The notes beneath the pieces are model-generated. The model saw only the letters and a list, made by a program, of their open reading frames with translations, made no database searches and was not told the origin of the DNA. The translations under genes and the position numbers were made by a program. Shown one piece after another: positions 37,668 to 50,135 of a DNA stretch of 64,000 nt. Position 1 is the stretch's first letter; every line of letters begins with the position of its first letter. The DNA is from Homarus americanus (taxonomy: Eukaryota; Arthropoda; Malacostraca; Decapoda; Nephropidae), in assembly GCF_018991925.1 (NCBI RefSeq), contig NW_024722158.1, forward strand, positions 4,318,099 to 4,382,098, in the 5' to 3' direction.

Positions 37668-37965
37668 CAAAACTTCGCCAGGCATTAACCTACATCCCCT
37701 ACTCTTCGCCAGGCATTAACCTACATCCCCTACCCTTCGCCAGGCATTAACCTACATCCCCTACCCTTCGCCAGGCATTAACCTACATCCCCTACTGCCT
37801 ACGCCAGGCATTAACCACACCCCTACTCTTCGCCAGGCATTAACCTACACCCCCTACTCTTCGCCAGGCATTAACCTACACCCCCTACTCTTCGCCAGGC
37901 ATTAACCTACACCCCCCTACTCTTCGCCAGGCATTAACCTACATCTCACACACCGCCAAACATTA
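37668..37965. repeat. Minisatellite, 30-bp unit, about 9 copies
   Basis: The unit is TTCGCCAGGCATTAACCTAC plus A(T/C)CCCCTAC(T/C)C. A related single copy (CGCCTGGCGAACGTTC) stands near 33065 and 33163, so the CGCCAGGC core is dispersed. Confidence 0.93.
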
Positions 37966-38699
37966 ACCTACACCCCCACTCTGAAGACACATTAAAGGAA
38001 GCGGCGCCAGACGAACCATCGCCAGTCTTCTGCTCGTGGTGGCATAACTCCACCATTCATAAATTAAACCCTTTGACATCAGTTGATCTAGAAATTAATG
38101 CAGATATTTTAAACTCGTTCCAAACCTGTTTTTATTCACTATCTTCTAACTACACCGTGACCCCAAACCATCCATTTACCACTTCCATAAATATGTATTA
38201 TGTTAAGAGTAAAAATTTATTACCATCTTCTTAATATATAAACAGGTAATTTATTTATACATTATATACGTCAGATGTTTATTTTATTTTTTATTTATTT
38301 TATTGAATGAAATTGTGTGTGTGTGTGTGTGTGTTAATACCACCACCACCACCACCACCGTCCCTGCACCACACTACTGCACTCCACCACACTCAACCAC
38401 ACCCACTCCTGCACCACACCATTGCATCAAACCACACCACTGCACTCAACCACACCCACTCCTGCACCACACCACTGCACTCAACCACACCCTCCTCTGC
38501 ACCACACTAGACCAGATGGATCCAGTAAAAAAAAATACAAAATACAATGAAATACAGCCAATACAGTAACTACTAGTAAATACATTAGATGAGGTGAGGT
38601 TTGTCTCGCTAAAACCTAACCTAACCACACATACAGACAGACACGACTAACATTATACACCTCTGCCCACACTCCTAGTATATTATGTAGCGGGGAGTA

Positions 38700-38761
<62 letters not shown>

Positions 38762-39440
38762 CTGGTCACATTAGGATCTACAGGCAGGTAGAGGCCCATA
38801 GTGTCAACATCATAAGAGGTACACTGGGGGAAGGGGTGGAGAGAGGAAGGGGAGTGGAGGGAAGGAGAAGAATAGCGATAGGGGGAAGTGGGGAGGAGAG
38901 GGAAGGACAGGCGAGTGGGGAAGAGGACGAAGGAGTGGTGTAGGAGTGGAGAGAGAGGTGAGGGAGGACGGAGGAGTGGTGTGGGAGAGGGAGCGGGAGG
39001 GGAGGAAGAGAGGGAGCGGGAGGGAGGGGAGGAAGAGAGGGAGCGGGAGGGAGGGGGAGCGGGAGGCCGCCCCTCCCACGGTCAGGGACACCATCGAGTC
39101 TCCCCAAGGACGAACTTAAACCCCTGGCCGCCCACCCACACCTACCCACCCAACACTCCCCTCCAGCCGCCCAGTATGTGACACCCACCCACACACTCAG
39201 CACTCCCCCCGGCCGCCCAATATTTGCCACCCGCTCATTTCACATACTTCCACCGCCCACACAACTCAACCCCCCCCCCTCCCAATATATGTCATCCACC
39301 CATTCAACACCCCCCACCTGCCGCCCAACATGTGCCACCCACCCATTCAACTCTCCCCCTGCCGCCCTTCACCTATATATGATAGTACAGGTGTACAATA
39401 ATTCCCGTGGTGCCTTAACCTAGATAATTATAATACAGGT
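37966..39440. other. Non-coding interval with simple repeats
   Basis: ACC trinucleotides and CACACCACTGCACTCAACC repeats (38338-38510), a clean AG array (38706-38758), a GGAGGGGAGG polypurine stretch (38820-39065), then CCACCCACNCA repeats. No gene. Confidence 0.65.
38706..38758. repeat. AG microsatellite
   Basis: About 26 uninterrupted AG units. Confidence 0.97.
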
Positions 39441-39465
39441 GTAATAATTCCCAGGTGGTGGCAAT

Positions 39466-40285
39466 ATACAGGTGGGGCCAACATCATACTGGTGGTGCCA
39501 ACATCATACAGGTGGGGCCAACATCATACAGGTGGGGCCAACATCATACAGGTGGTGCCAACATCATACAGGTGGGACCAACAACATACAGGTGGGGCCA
39601 ACAACACACAGGTGGGGCCAACAACATACAGGTGGTGCCAACATCATACAGGGGCCAACAACATACAGGTGGGGCCAACAACATACAGGTGGGGCCAGCA
39701 ACATACAGGTGGGGCCAGCAACATACAGGTGGGGGCCAACAACATACAGGTGGACCAACAACATACAGGTGGTGCCAACATCATACAGGTGGGGGGGTCA
39801 ACATCATACAGGTGGTGCCAACATCATACAGGTGGGGCCAACATCACACAGGTGGGACCAACATCATACAGGTAGCCAACATCACAGGTGCAACATCATG
39901 GGGGCACCATGGTGGGGCCAACAACACACAGGTAACATCACAGTGAACATCGCAGGGGCCAACATCATACAGGTGGGGCCAACATCATACAGGTGGGGCC
40001 AACAACATACAGGTGGGGGCCAACATCATACAGGTAGGGCCAACATCATACAGGTAGGGCCATGGTCATAGGTGGGGCCAACAACACAGGTGGGCCAAGA
40101 TCACATGGGCCAACATCATACAGAGTGGGGCCAACATACAGGTGGGGGCCAAGATCATACAGGTGGGGCCAACAACATACAGGTGGGGGCCAACATCATA
40201 CAGGTGGGGCCAACATCATACAGGTGGGGCCAACATCATACAGGTGGGGCCAACAACATACAGGTGGGGCCAACAACATACAGAA
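39466..40285. repeat. Minisatellite, 20-bp unit, about 38 copies
   Basis: The unit is ACAGGTGGGGCCAACATCAT, with ACAACAT, GGTGGTG and GGGGG variants. Every unit contains an E-box half CAGGTG. Copies at about 39880-40130 are full of small deletions. Open frames through it (repeating GGANIIQVGPTSYRW) are array translations. Confidence 0.95.
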
Positions 40286-40890
40286 TGTAGGTAAAACTCA
40301 CACAATCAAGTTATATTCTCAGTTAAAAAGACCACCTGCTTTCTGTACCTGTATTCATTTCTGTATTTAGACCTGTATCCTTGACCTACCTGTTTATGTA
40401 CCTGTAGCTACCTGTACTAGTGTGTGTGTGTGTGTACAGTTGTTTCAGTAATGAGAGAGGGAGACATTGTTGTGAGCTTCATTATGAGGAGGAGGACCCG
40501 GTGTGTGACTCTGCTGCTGCCCACCACTTTACACAGCAACGCCCTTGTTGCCTACCTCCCCCTCCCTGATCCCCCCCCCTCCCACTCCCTCCCTCCACTA
40601 CCCAATACCACGAATCATTCCTACTCCACCACTACACCCCCACCACCACAATCACCCCCAACCTACCACCACTCAATGTACCCTATCCATTATCCACCCC
40701 CCCCCCTCATACCCCAACCGCACATAAGACTCCTACCACAACTACTACCATCAACCAGCAAAAATACTGTACTACCACAACTACCACCACCCAAAGCAAG
40801 ACAGCCAAGAGCACCGGGGCCAAAGGCAAGCCAAACTGGTTGAAAGGACCTTGGCATGACCACTACCACCACCAACCTAACCTAACCCCT
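40286..40890. other. Non-coding interval
   Basis: ACCTGTA(T/C) and GTACCTGTAGC repeats (40340-40415), GT run (40421-40435), then C-rich sequence with CCACCAC and ACTACCAC repeats. No convincing gene. Confidence 0.6.
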
Positions 40891-40907
40891 CCTCCCAGGT
40901 AGCATAA

Positions 40908-40965
40908 AGGTGTTTTTAATCATCAGGTGAGATAAATTGGGGTCGGGGTGATTTATCTCCATGTG
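40908..40965. mobile_element. Dispersed palindromic element, copy B (right arm only)
   Basis: GGTGTTTTTAATCATCAGGT then GAGATAAATTGGGGTC matches the right arm of the copies at 32.3 and 44.2 kb and, inverted, the arm at 59.2 kb. Confidence 0.55.
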
Positions 40966-41153
40966 ATCCAATTTCGTTCTAATTGGCCACGTGAAACTAC
41001 GACATAAAATTGGATTCTCAAAGGAAGTTACATTTGTTTTCTCTCCCTATTTAGCCACTGGAGAACCTATTTGACCTCAATGATTCCCCAAGATGGCGGA
41101 AAACTTAGACAGAGACTCTACTAGTATGGATGTGATCTGTAGTTATGATTTTA

Positions 41154-41158
<5 letters not shown>

Positions 41159-41187
<29 letters not shown>
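41159..41187. repeat. GA microsatellite
   Basis: Fourteen AG units followed by a purine-rich tract to about 41300. Confidence 0.95.
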
Positions 41188-41190
<3 letters not shown>

Positions 41191-41483
41191 GGGGAGAGGA
41201 AGAAAGAAGATGGGAGAGAGGAGGAAAGGGAGAGGAAGAAAAATGGCGAGAAAATAATAAAATAAAAGGGAATGAAGAATAAGAAGAAGACGAAGAAGAA
41301 AATACAAGGGGGCAAAAAAAAACAATAAAAACACCAAACAAGTAAATAACGAGTCTTTCCTGTTGCCCAAGAAATGCCAGCACGGGCACTCAACAACGCC
41401 TGGCATTTCTCTCCACATTGCAATGATACATACAAGGAAGTAAAGCCAGAAGTATATGTTCGCTCGACTCGGTATAATATTAA

Positions 41484-41484
41484 C

Positions 41485-41536
<52 letters not shown>

Positions 41537-41548
41537 TGTGTGTGTGTT
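41484..41548. repeat. GT microsatellite
   Basis: About 30 GT units with a GCGCGT interruption. Confidence 0.97.
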
Positions 41549-41603
41549 TAACTGATAAGAATACAGATGGTGTAATGGTAACGAGAAAAGAATGCATTTA
41601 ACC

Positions 41604-41892
41604 TTGTATGTCTACCCAGCAGTAATTGGGGACCTGGATGTTAATCGATTTGCGGATTGTATTCTGGGGTAATGGTTAGCCAGTGCAGTTGGCGAGCTGT
41701 CCGGTCTTCTCGGACTATTCCGTGACACTGGGTCATGCAGCTCGTTAACTCAGGGTGTGGTTGTTGTGTTGGCGACAGCTTCTACACCTTAACAAATTCA
41801 CGCCTAGGAGGCCCCTGGGCCAGCCATCCTCGATTTCGAGGGGCTTCCATTATGTATGTATGTATGTATGTATGTATGTATGTATGTATGTA
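41604..41892 (+). mobile_element. SINE-like sequence ending in an ATGT tetranucleotide tail
   Basis: Starts near TACCCAGCAGTAATTGGGGA and CCTGGATGTTAATCGATT, a phrase I associate with the body of tRNA-type crustacean SINEs. It runs through GC-richer single-copy-like DNA and ends in a clean TATG array (41851-41892), the usual form of a SINE tail. No clear pol III boxes at the 5' end, so it would be 5' truncated. Confidence 0.4.
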
Positions 41893-42069
41893 CTTCACCT
41901 TCTTGTGCCCTTGAAGTGACGAACACACATTCACACATACGTATACAAGCAAACATACACAGAAACACACACACACACACACAAGAGGATATGGCATAAT
42001 CTCTAATTCCGGTCAAAATTACTTACATAAAACACTTATAACAATATATGGCATCTAGTTACACTACCT

Positions 42070-42415
42070 ACGTCACCACCTCCACACGTCACCACCTCCA
42101 CACGTCATCACCTCCACACGTCATCACCTCCACACGTCACCACCTCCACACGTCATCACCTCCACACGTCACCACCTCCACACGTCATCACCTCCACACG
42201 TCATCACCTCCACACGTCATCACCTCCACACGTCACCACCTTCACACGTCACCACCTCCACACGTCACCACCTCCACACGTCACCACCTCCACACGTCAC
42301 CACCTCCACACGTCATCACCTCCACACGTCATCACCTCCACACGTCATCACCTCCACACGTCACCACCTTCACACGTCACCACCTCCACACGTCACCACC
42401 TCCACACGTCACTAA
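42070..42415. repeat. Minisatellite, 16-bp unit, about 21 copies
   Basis: The unit is CACCTCCACACGTCAT or CACCTCCACACGTCAC, with rare TTCACACG. Highly homogeneous, so recently amplified or homogenised. Confidence 0.97.
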
Positions 42416-42750
42416 CGCCAATCGTCATCATTAATCATCACAGCAAATTTTTAACTCACAAAACCGGTATAACACGAAAATACACTAAAATAAACAACAA
42501 TATTTTCTTAACCTAACCTAACCTAACCCCCTCAAGCAGATGTCCGCAAAACTGTTCAAGGAATAGGGTGTAGTAGTATTGATCAGAGTCAAGCTGGGCT
42601 AGTACAATATTGGTTGGGTGAGCTTAGTATCAGCTTATTTTTAACCTGAGACTGAGCTTAAACACCAAAGCTGTAAAATGAATTAGGACTTTTTGTCTCA
42701 ACATAAACATACTTGACAGCATACTACATAGCTATAATATTCACCACATA
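42416..42750. other. Non-coding interval
   Basis: AT-rich, with a CCTAACCTAACCTAACCCC telomere-like stretch near 42510. Nothing else. Confidence 0.6.
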
Positions 42751-42756
42751 CTTTGA

Positions 42757-43060
42757 GGGATATTACAGGTAGAGGAATATTACAGGTAGATGAATATTAC
42801 AGGTAGAGGAATATTACAGGTAGATGAATATTACAGGTAGAGGAATATTACAGGTAGATGAATATTACAGGTAGATGAATATTATAGGTAGATAAACATT
42901 ACAGGTAGAGGAATGTTACAGGTAGAGGAATATTACAGGTAGAGGAATATTACAGGTAGAGGAGTATTACAGGCAGATGAATATTACAGGTAGAGGAGTA
43001 TTACAGGTAAAGGAATATTACAGGTAGAGGAGTATTACAGGTAGAGGAATATTATACTTT
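42757..43060. repeat. Minisatellite, 17-bp unit, about 17 copies
   Basis: The unit is AATATTACAGGTAGAGG with GATG, AGTATT and CAGGCAG variants. Confidence 0.97.
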
Positions 43061-43389
43061 GAGCAATATTTACCAGCCATGTAGCTACAGTATTTGCATC
43101 AAGACATTATTGCGGATTTCCTGTGTCCTGTGTACGTTGTTCGTTTCTCTTATCTTTGTGTTGTGTAAGCTGTTCGTATTCGTCCTTGATTCCCCTCCCC
43201 CACCACCAAACGCACACTGTTCGTTATGCATGTCCTTGTTTTCCCCTTGTCCTTGATGTTATGCATGTCCTTGTTTTGTACGTTAACCATGTCCTTGTTT
43301 TGTACGTTACGCATGTCCTTGTTCGTATATGTAGAGTCACCACGAACATCATGCTAAATATAATACGCATTATACTCCTATCCTTGTTA

Positions 43390-43421
<32 letters not shown>

Positions 43422-44200
43422 GCCGTTAGTTATTGCCAAAAACTTCTACTTTGTCGCCTGTTATCACCTTGTAGTCACTATTACCAGGGAAAAAACCTTG
43501 AACTGTGTGTGTCTGTGAGAGAGGAGGACAGGTGGTGGTGGTGGTAACATTGTTTTGTATCGTGGGAATATCAAGGTGTGTGTGTGTGTGTGTGTGTGTG
43601 TGATCCAGACATATTACGTGATTCACTTCCTCTCTCTCTCTTTTAAAATGCTTCCTACCTCCCTCACACCACCACCACCACCTCCTCACACCTCCCCACC
43701 ACAAAACCACAACCCTGCACCAGTCAGTCCCCGCCATTACCACCACCACAAACCCACACCAACATACCTCTACCCAACACCACCACTCTAACACCACCAC
43801 TCCCCAACACCACCACTCCCCCCAACACCACCACACCTGTACCTGACACGTCGACCTTCAGTGACCTTGTCCCTCCCAGGCTAAAGAACAACTTATCACC
43901 TGTTCCTCCTCCTCCTTCTGCTTCCTCTGCTGCTGTTTCTCCTCCTCCTCCCCCCGTTTCTACTCTTCCTCCTGCTACTGTTCCTTCTCCTCCCCCGCTT
44001 CCTTTTCCTACCACACTATACAAGGTGTTCAATCCCAGTAGACTAATCACATCGGTTATCGGGGTGTCGATAAACTCGTCCGTGAGAAACGTGCGCACTA
44101 GCAGGAGCCCGATATAACTCTGTACTATACAAGGGCCTTCAGGTATGCTGCTCACCTAACCTAACCTGGCGGTCGGTAAAAAAATGGCATGATTTTAAGG
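43061..44200. other. Non-coding interval with simple repeats
   Basis: GTCCTTGTTTTGTACGTTA-type repeats (43245-43325), CA run (43391-43420), GT run (43577-43601), CACCACCA and CTCCTCCT tracts. No gene. Confidence 0.6.
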
Positions 44201-44204
44201 ATTT

Positions 44205-44338
44205 CGTGAAGATTGGGAACACCAGTTTATTTCACCTGACTATTAAACACCCTGAGCCCTTGTGAGGGTTAGGTTAAGTCTAGTTAGGTTAGCATCAGGT
44301 TAAATAAGCGGGGGTCCTAATCTTCGTGTGATCACCGC
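44205..44338. mobile_element. Dispersed palindromic element, copy C (both arms, most complete)
   Basis: Left arm: GTGAAGATTGGGAACACCAG, TTTATTTCACCTGACTATTA, AACACCCT. Right arm inverted: CACGAAGATTAGGACCCCCG, CTTATTTAACCTGATGCTAA. The loop holds GAGGGTTAGGTTAAG. The arms could form a hairpin of about 45 bp. No coding capacity. Confidence 0.7.
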
Positions 44339-44349
44339 ACATCGTAAAA

Positions 44350-44456
44350 TTGTCCCGGGTATAATTCCCAGCAGCATGAACTGACTACCGTGGGATCGAA
44401 CTACCGACTCTTAGGGGAGGAGACGAACGCTGCTATCCACTCTGCCACCGCACCCC
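44350..44456 (-). mobile_element. tRNA-derived SINE head or tRNA pseudogene
   Basis: On the minus strand GGGGTGCGGTGGCAGAGTGG starts the element, with A box TGGCAGAGTGG (44437-44447) and B box AGTTCGATCCC (44392-44402), 34 bp apart. After the B box it continues CACGGTAGTCAGTTCATGCT and GCTGGGAATTATACCC, not a tRNA 3' end. A paired acceptor stem is lacking, so a SINE head is more likely than a tRNA gene. Confidence 0.6.
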
Positions 44457-44616
44457 ATAATATTTAGCATTATGAGAGCGGTCACAACTCTGATCAATAC
44501 CAATAAGACACTACCTCCGTCTAGAGAGTAGAGATAAGAAGCTGCACACAACATTCCATTGCGATTTGCCAAGTCTCTATTTACTGACGGGCAAGAGCAA
44601 CACTAGGTATATCCCT

Positions 44617-44617
<1 letters not shown>

Positions 44618-44670
<53 letters not shown>
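44618..44670. repeat. GT microsatellite
   Basis: About 26 uninterrupted GT units. Confidence 0.97.
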
Positions 44671-44671
<1 letters not shown>

Positions 44672-45167
44672 TCAGGAGCTGTGGAGAAACCTTGGTCAGC
44701 ATCCGCACCATCCAGGATACTCAACTCCCAGTATCCTGTACAGCCAAGCTCAGGGTCACTCTCTCTCTCTCTCTCTCACTCTCTCTCTCTCTCTGTTTAC
44801 ACGTATACAGGATCATAACATACAAACACTCCACTAAGAATGTAACGACTGGACACCACTAACGACTGTAAACAACGTGGGAGGTAAACAAAGTGAGATA
44901 AAAAGTGAGGGAAGTAGACAAGTAAACAATGTGGAAGGTAAACAAAGTGAGAGACCAAGGGTGAGGGAGGTAGACACTGTAAACAAAGTGAGAGACCAAG
45001 GGTGAGGGAGGTAGACAACTGAGTCCTGCGTGGCCTTGATGAGGAGTTGTTTGTACCTTGAGTCTCCTACCACCTCGGCCTTGAAAGATCCTCACCCTCC
45101 ACCTCCAGATAGATAGATAGATAAGGATTAATATAATTTTAACTGAAGTTTTTATATACTGTTTTAG

Positions 45168-45235
<68 letters not shown>

Positions 45236-45410
45236 AACTTATCCCTCTCAAACGAGTGCCTATATTTACGAGCTGCCTAAACCACTCCCACAATGATAAA
45301 CATAAACCTCAAACAGTTTTATCTTCGCTAAATAAACAGGAATAAACCGATAAATTACTTGATAAATAAGCAAGAGGAACTATAAGTCAAGATAAGGCGT
45401 GAGAGGTGGG

Positions 45411-45475
<65 letters not shown>

Positions 45476-48400
45476 CCTAAGCCAAACCAGATACAGAATG
45501 GTTTAATAAATTTCTCGAATCTTAAACCTGAAGTTGATTTGGGTTTAATTATAGATATGAATCGGTTTAAATGTTTTAATATTTAAGTCAACAATAGAAT
45601 TACGCTTTGGGACTCTTGTTAGATGAGACAGTAAGAGAGACGGGATTAGACAGAAGCAGCTACAAAAAATGACAGAACTGTATTCGTGAGCTAGACATAA
45701 CGTTACAATGACAAGTACAGTAAAATAACAGTCTCCAGATGTGCAATAACGATGCAATAACAGTCCCCAAGTATTCAATAACGTAGTAATAAAAGTTCCA
45801 GGTGTACAATAACAATGCAATTACAGTCTCCAGGTGTGCAATAACGAAACAAACACCCTATCCCCCCCCACCTCTTAAAAACTATAAAATTACTAAAACA
45901 AACCACAAACCAAAAAAACAAGAATAAAACGCATAAAATAACACAATAAACCTTTAAGAAAATCCAATATACTTTCTATCATTATATAGAAGTAAATTAA
46001 AAGTATAAAAAAATAAATAACTCCGGTAAATCACGGATAAATAACAGGTAATTAATAAGAACAGAGGAGGAAGACAAAGCAATGGTTAATATTGTCACGT
46101 TCAGCTCGTTCCTTGTGTGTTAAGGGGGCGTACATAAAGAACGCCGCTTAGGTAGAAGGGTGAGATAAGAGGGTGACAGCTGCTGATCAAGTAGGGGGGG
46201 AAGGAAGGGTGTGTAGAGGGGAGAGGGTGAAAGGGGTAAGAGGGGAGGGGGTGAAAGGGGTAAAAGGAGAAAGAGAGAAATGGAAGAGGGGTGTGACGAA
46301 GAGAGGGGGAGTGGAAGGGTATGAGGGAGGGAGGGAGGGACCGGGGTAGACAGGTGTGGTATCAGTCTACAGCCAGGTGTGTTATCAAACCAAACCTAGA
46401 GTGGACGAACACCCGGGCCCGCCAGCCACCCGCCAGACCTGCTGACCACTGAGGGGGAGCATGTCCACCCAACTCCAGTCTTAAGAAGGTATTGTAGTGA
46501 AGATATTTGACTTTTAATTCCCGTCTGGTGGGCCGGTAACTGCTCCTTCATAGATGGTAGAGTAGATATTGACATTAATTTATGCCAGAAACGTTAATGG
46601 TTACAGGTACATGAGGACACTACCGCGTTGAGTGGGGGTCAGAGAAGGGTCACCTCTAGCACAGCTGCTGGGGGAGGAACGACCGCCACCTAGTCGTATC
46701 CGCCGCTCTCCCTCCCTCACTCACCCTCCCTCCACTTGCATTCGCCCACCATTGTGTACACAACTCTCACACTTCTGAGAGCTTCAAGAGCCGCTCGTCA
46801 GGTTAGGAGTGGCCTCAAACTGATTAAAAAAATATGCATAGTGGTGCATCTGAATCAAGATTTTCAACCATGCGGCCTGTTGAACAAAAGGTTTACTGTG
46901 TTATGTGCATGATAAAGAGTGGTCAGTCCTGCATGATGTTTGCATGATGATGTATCACTCAAAATAAACCAGCGCAACAAGCCGTACTGCTATACAAGAC
47001 TCCCACCATGGCGATGCAAATGAACAATTACATAGCGGTGTTGTGATCCATCTATTGGTATATAGTCTGTAACTGTTTCACTCGTCAGGGGAATCTTCAG
47101 TGACCGACAGTAAATAATGGCAGGGGGAATGTGCTGTAGAGGTGTGCAGTGTAAACGAGGAGGATAATGCTGAGTACACATCCTAGCCCCACACACCCTT
47201 AGGATTCCACGCTCCTATGTCTACACTACACTCCTTCGATAACCCGCGCCATCTATGAACGTTTGTCCCATACTATTATCTGGGGACTACAAGCCTAAAG
47301 CACCTGTGAGTTGAGACAGCTTCCCACACACACACAATATGCTTCTATTCCTGCCCCCCACACAGGCTGAAGGCCGCCACCTAAGGTATCCCAGACACCA
47401 ATACATAAATAAAAAATTATCAGAAAGAAATTAGAACTGATTGTGATTGGGGAAACACCCTGTGTGGTATGAATGTGGTGGGAGGATCTGCAAGTTAGTG
47501 ATGATGAAGGCTAAAGTTGCACATCCTACCACCCCCCCACCCCCCAAGTTGGGGTTCATTATACCGCATTATTGTTTTTTGGTGTTTTCTATGTTCATCA
47601 TTGACACTTCCCCATACGTACTGATAATTTACTTAGGGTGGTATTGAACCTGTGGTGAAACTTTACATAAGAGTACACTTTGCCGGTACACGATACGCCA
47701 CTTAGGTGCAACCATATAGGATTTTGTCTGGCATCTCCCCGACTCCATAAATTAACTCCCTGTGCATCCATAAAAAATACCCCTTTTTTCGACTATCGAT
47801 TTTTTGGGAGTCGGGGGTTTGGGGGGGGGAGGGCAAAGGTCGAGAATCGCATATATGGTACTTCAAGGATAAGGTTAAGGTGCTACTCCAAACATCAGTT
47901 AGTACAGAAAACCCTCAAGTATTACCTCAGGCTCTTATACAACCTTAGTACATTTTCCCGCGCTAGAGACCTTGTTTCGCCCCTTCCCTCCCTCCCTCTC
48001 TCTCTCTCTCTCTGCCAGCTGCCGTCGCCTTACTGCAAGCATCAGATATCCAATATACCAAACTTCCTCCCAACCAGACACGCCCAAAGAGCCGCCCCTC
48101 CCCCCGGAAGTGGTCACAAACTGGGCGGAAAAATTGGCGGTCATCTGGTGCTGCTCGATAAAGAAAACAGCCTTTGTTCCCGCCATCACCGCCTAAACGA
48201 CCGAGTAACACCGTAAATGACCGAGGAAAAAAAAAAGACTGTCGTATTGGACGGTAAAAATTGCGCCAACCGTAATATTTTTCCCTGGTACAAACTTTTT
48301 AAAGGATCGAATATTATGAAATTAGTTAAACCAGATGAAGTTATTTATATATGACTGAATTTAACATAGCTACTTAATACTTACATAATATAGATGACGT

Positions 48401-48890
48401 TTCAAGAGGAATAGAATTAAATACTACTTCACCTAACCCAAGTCTTTCCCATACGCTGACAAGGTCACCTGAGAGGAATTAAGTGGGAAAAAACAAGCTT
48501 GAGGAACCCCCAATTGATAAAAAAAAATCAATATAATTAACTGAGAAACACAACAGCGACACAAATAACTAAAGGGAAATATTGCACTGATAAGAGAAAG
48601 GACGACTGGAGATCTGTGCAAACATTACTGATAAGGAGTAGGTGGGTGTGTGGGCAGGGCAACAGGTAGACATGCGCGCGCAGCTCCCACACAAGCAAAG
48701 GGAGGGAGGGAGGGAGGGAGGGAGGGAGAAGGGAGGAGGAGGAGAGGGAGGGAGGGAGGGAAGGGAGGCTTGTTTACATCATGTGCTGCCTGGTCGTCAC
48801 GCGGTGCCCCCTTTACACACACCCACGACACAGGGTTATATTTAGTCTCCACACTCAGGTCAACACACGCACACCTACACCCTGTTAAAA
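44671..48890. other. Non-coding interval, mostly single-copy with scattered simple repeats
   Basis: TC run (44760-44795), AGGTAAACAAAGTGAGA(G/T) repeats with GGGAGGTAGACA (44878-45018), GA then GT runs (45173-45234), CA array (45414-45471), AATAACAGTC(T/C)CCAGGTGTGC-type repeats (45725-45845), purine tract (46150-46340) and GGGA array (48702-48760). Nothing coding could be supported. The 47680-48216 plus-strand frame is low in domain-like content. Confidence 0.55.
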
Positions 48891-48904
48891 CATGCTTAAA
48901 CCCA

Positions 48905-49432
48905 CTGCTAAAACACGCACAGCTACACCCAGTTAACACACCCACACCTACACCCAGTTAACGTAACCACACCTACACCCAGTTAACGTAACCACACCTA
49001 CACCCAGTTAACGTACCCACACCTACACCCAGTTAACGTACCCACACCTACACCCAGTTAACGTAACCACACCTACACCCAGTTAACGTACCCACACACC
49101 ATACCCAGTTAACGTACCCACACCCCACACCCAGTTAACATACCCACACTTCACACCCAGTTAACGTACCCACACCTACACACCCAGTTAACATACCCAA
49201 TAATTTCCACCCAGTTAACGTAACCACACCCCACACCCAGTTAACGTACCCACACCTATACCCAGTTAACGTACCCACACCTACACCCAGTTAACGTACC
49301 CACACCTACACCCAGTTAACGTACCTAAACCTACACCCAGTTAACGTACCCACACCTACACCCAGTTAACGTAACCACACCTACACCCAGTTAACGTACC
49401 CACACCCAGTTAACGTACCCACACACCTACCC
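48905..49432. repeat. Minisatellite, 25-bp unit, about 20 copies
   Basis: The unit is CCCACACCTACACCCAGTTA plus ACGTA, with A/C alternation giving AACCACACC and irregular copies at 49085-49250. Each unit holds GTTAAC. Confidence 0.95.
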
Positions 49433-49737
49433 ACGTTCACCTCGACAATCAAAATTAACCTTTTCTCAAGACCAATTCCAGATATACCAAACACATCACC
49501 CGCAGTCAAGTCAACACGCGCTATAGCATGTTAAATGAACGTACACTTATCCCTACCCCACCAGAGGAGGATTAACGTTCTTCATTACGCCTAAAAAGAT
49601 ACCCATTCATAAACGTTCACCTGTCCTGATAAACGTTCTGACACACACCTGGCCATCATTGTGACCTAAAATTTATTTCTATCCTCATTAATTCCTTTCA
49701 AGGTTTTGTCAATTTTATTTTAAGACACATGACGTCA

Positions 49738-49835
49738 TATCTCAGGTCAAGGTCGGGGTCAGGATAGGTCAGGTCAAATCAGCACGTATCCCCTCTTACA
49801 TATAAGTAATTAATTTCGTTTAATTAGTCAAGGTC
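49738..49835. promoter_or_regulatory. Cluster of AGGTCA nuclear-receptor half-sites
   Basis: Within about 95 bases: AGGTCA three times, GGGGTCA once and TCAAGGTCA or CAGGTCAAGGTC twice, mostly in one orientation, next to GACGTCAT. Half-sites spaced by 0-5 bp could bind FTZ-F1/ERR-type or dimeric receptors. It may equally be decayed tandem sequence. Confidence 0.25.
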
Positions 49836-49964
49836 AAGAATCTAATTAGTATTTGTTATATTGACTGTAATTTTGATGTTAATATAATCTAATTGTAACA
49901 TGTGTGTGTGTGTATGTACTCCAAACGTTACATTACAATACATAGCTGCATTCATTGTAACACC

Positions 49965-50135
49965 AATATCATAAGGGGTAAGTTACATAACCCCACTGTA
50001 ACACAAACACAAACACACAGTAACACACATACATCAAGGGGTAAGTTACATAACCCCACTGTAACACACATAAATTACTGTAACACAAAACCCACTGTAA
50101 CACAAATACATGGAGGGGCAAGTTACATAAACACA
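49965..50135. repeat. Minisatellite, about 65-70 bp unit, 2-3 copies
   Basis: AGGGGTAAGTTACATAACCC then CACTGTAACACA occurs near 49974 and 50038, and a variant (GGGGCAAGTTACATAA) near 50116. CACTGTAACACA fills the spacers. Confidence 0.8.

Noticed and set aside
39455..40370. Long open frames (up to about 200 codons) with GGANIIQVGPTSYRW repeats
   Set aside because: They are translations of a 20-bp minisatellite in three frames. A 20-bp unit without stop words gives open frames automatically, with no start context or splice evidence.
44389..44456. Functional tRNA gene on the minus strand
   Set aside because: A and B boxes are good but the 3' side does not pair with the 5' end to make an acceptor stem, and the sequence continues as a SINE-like body.
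46680..46765. Minus-strand ATGGTGGGCGAATGCAAG followed by a GGTGAGTG donor-like site, a possible alternative first exon
   Set aside because: Only about ten codons, CT/GA-rich surroundings, and no further support such as phase-matched partner or promoter signals.
47680..48216. Plus-strand frame of 178 codons
   Set aside because: No recognisable motif, includes T-run and TC-repeat translation (PSLPLSLSL), and no matching exon signals. Probably chance.
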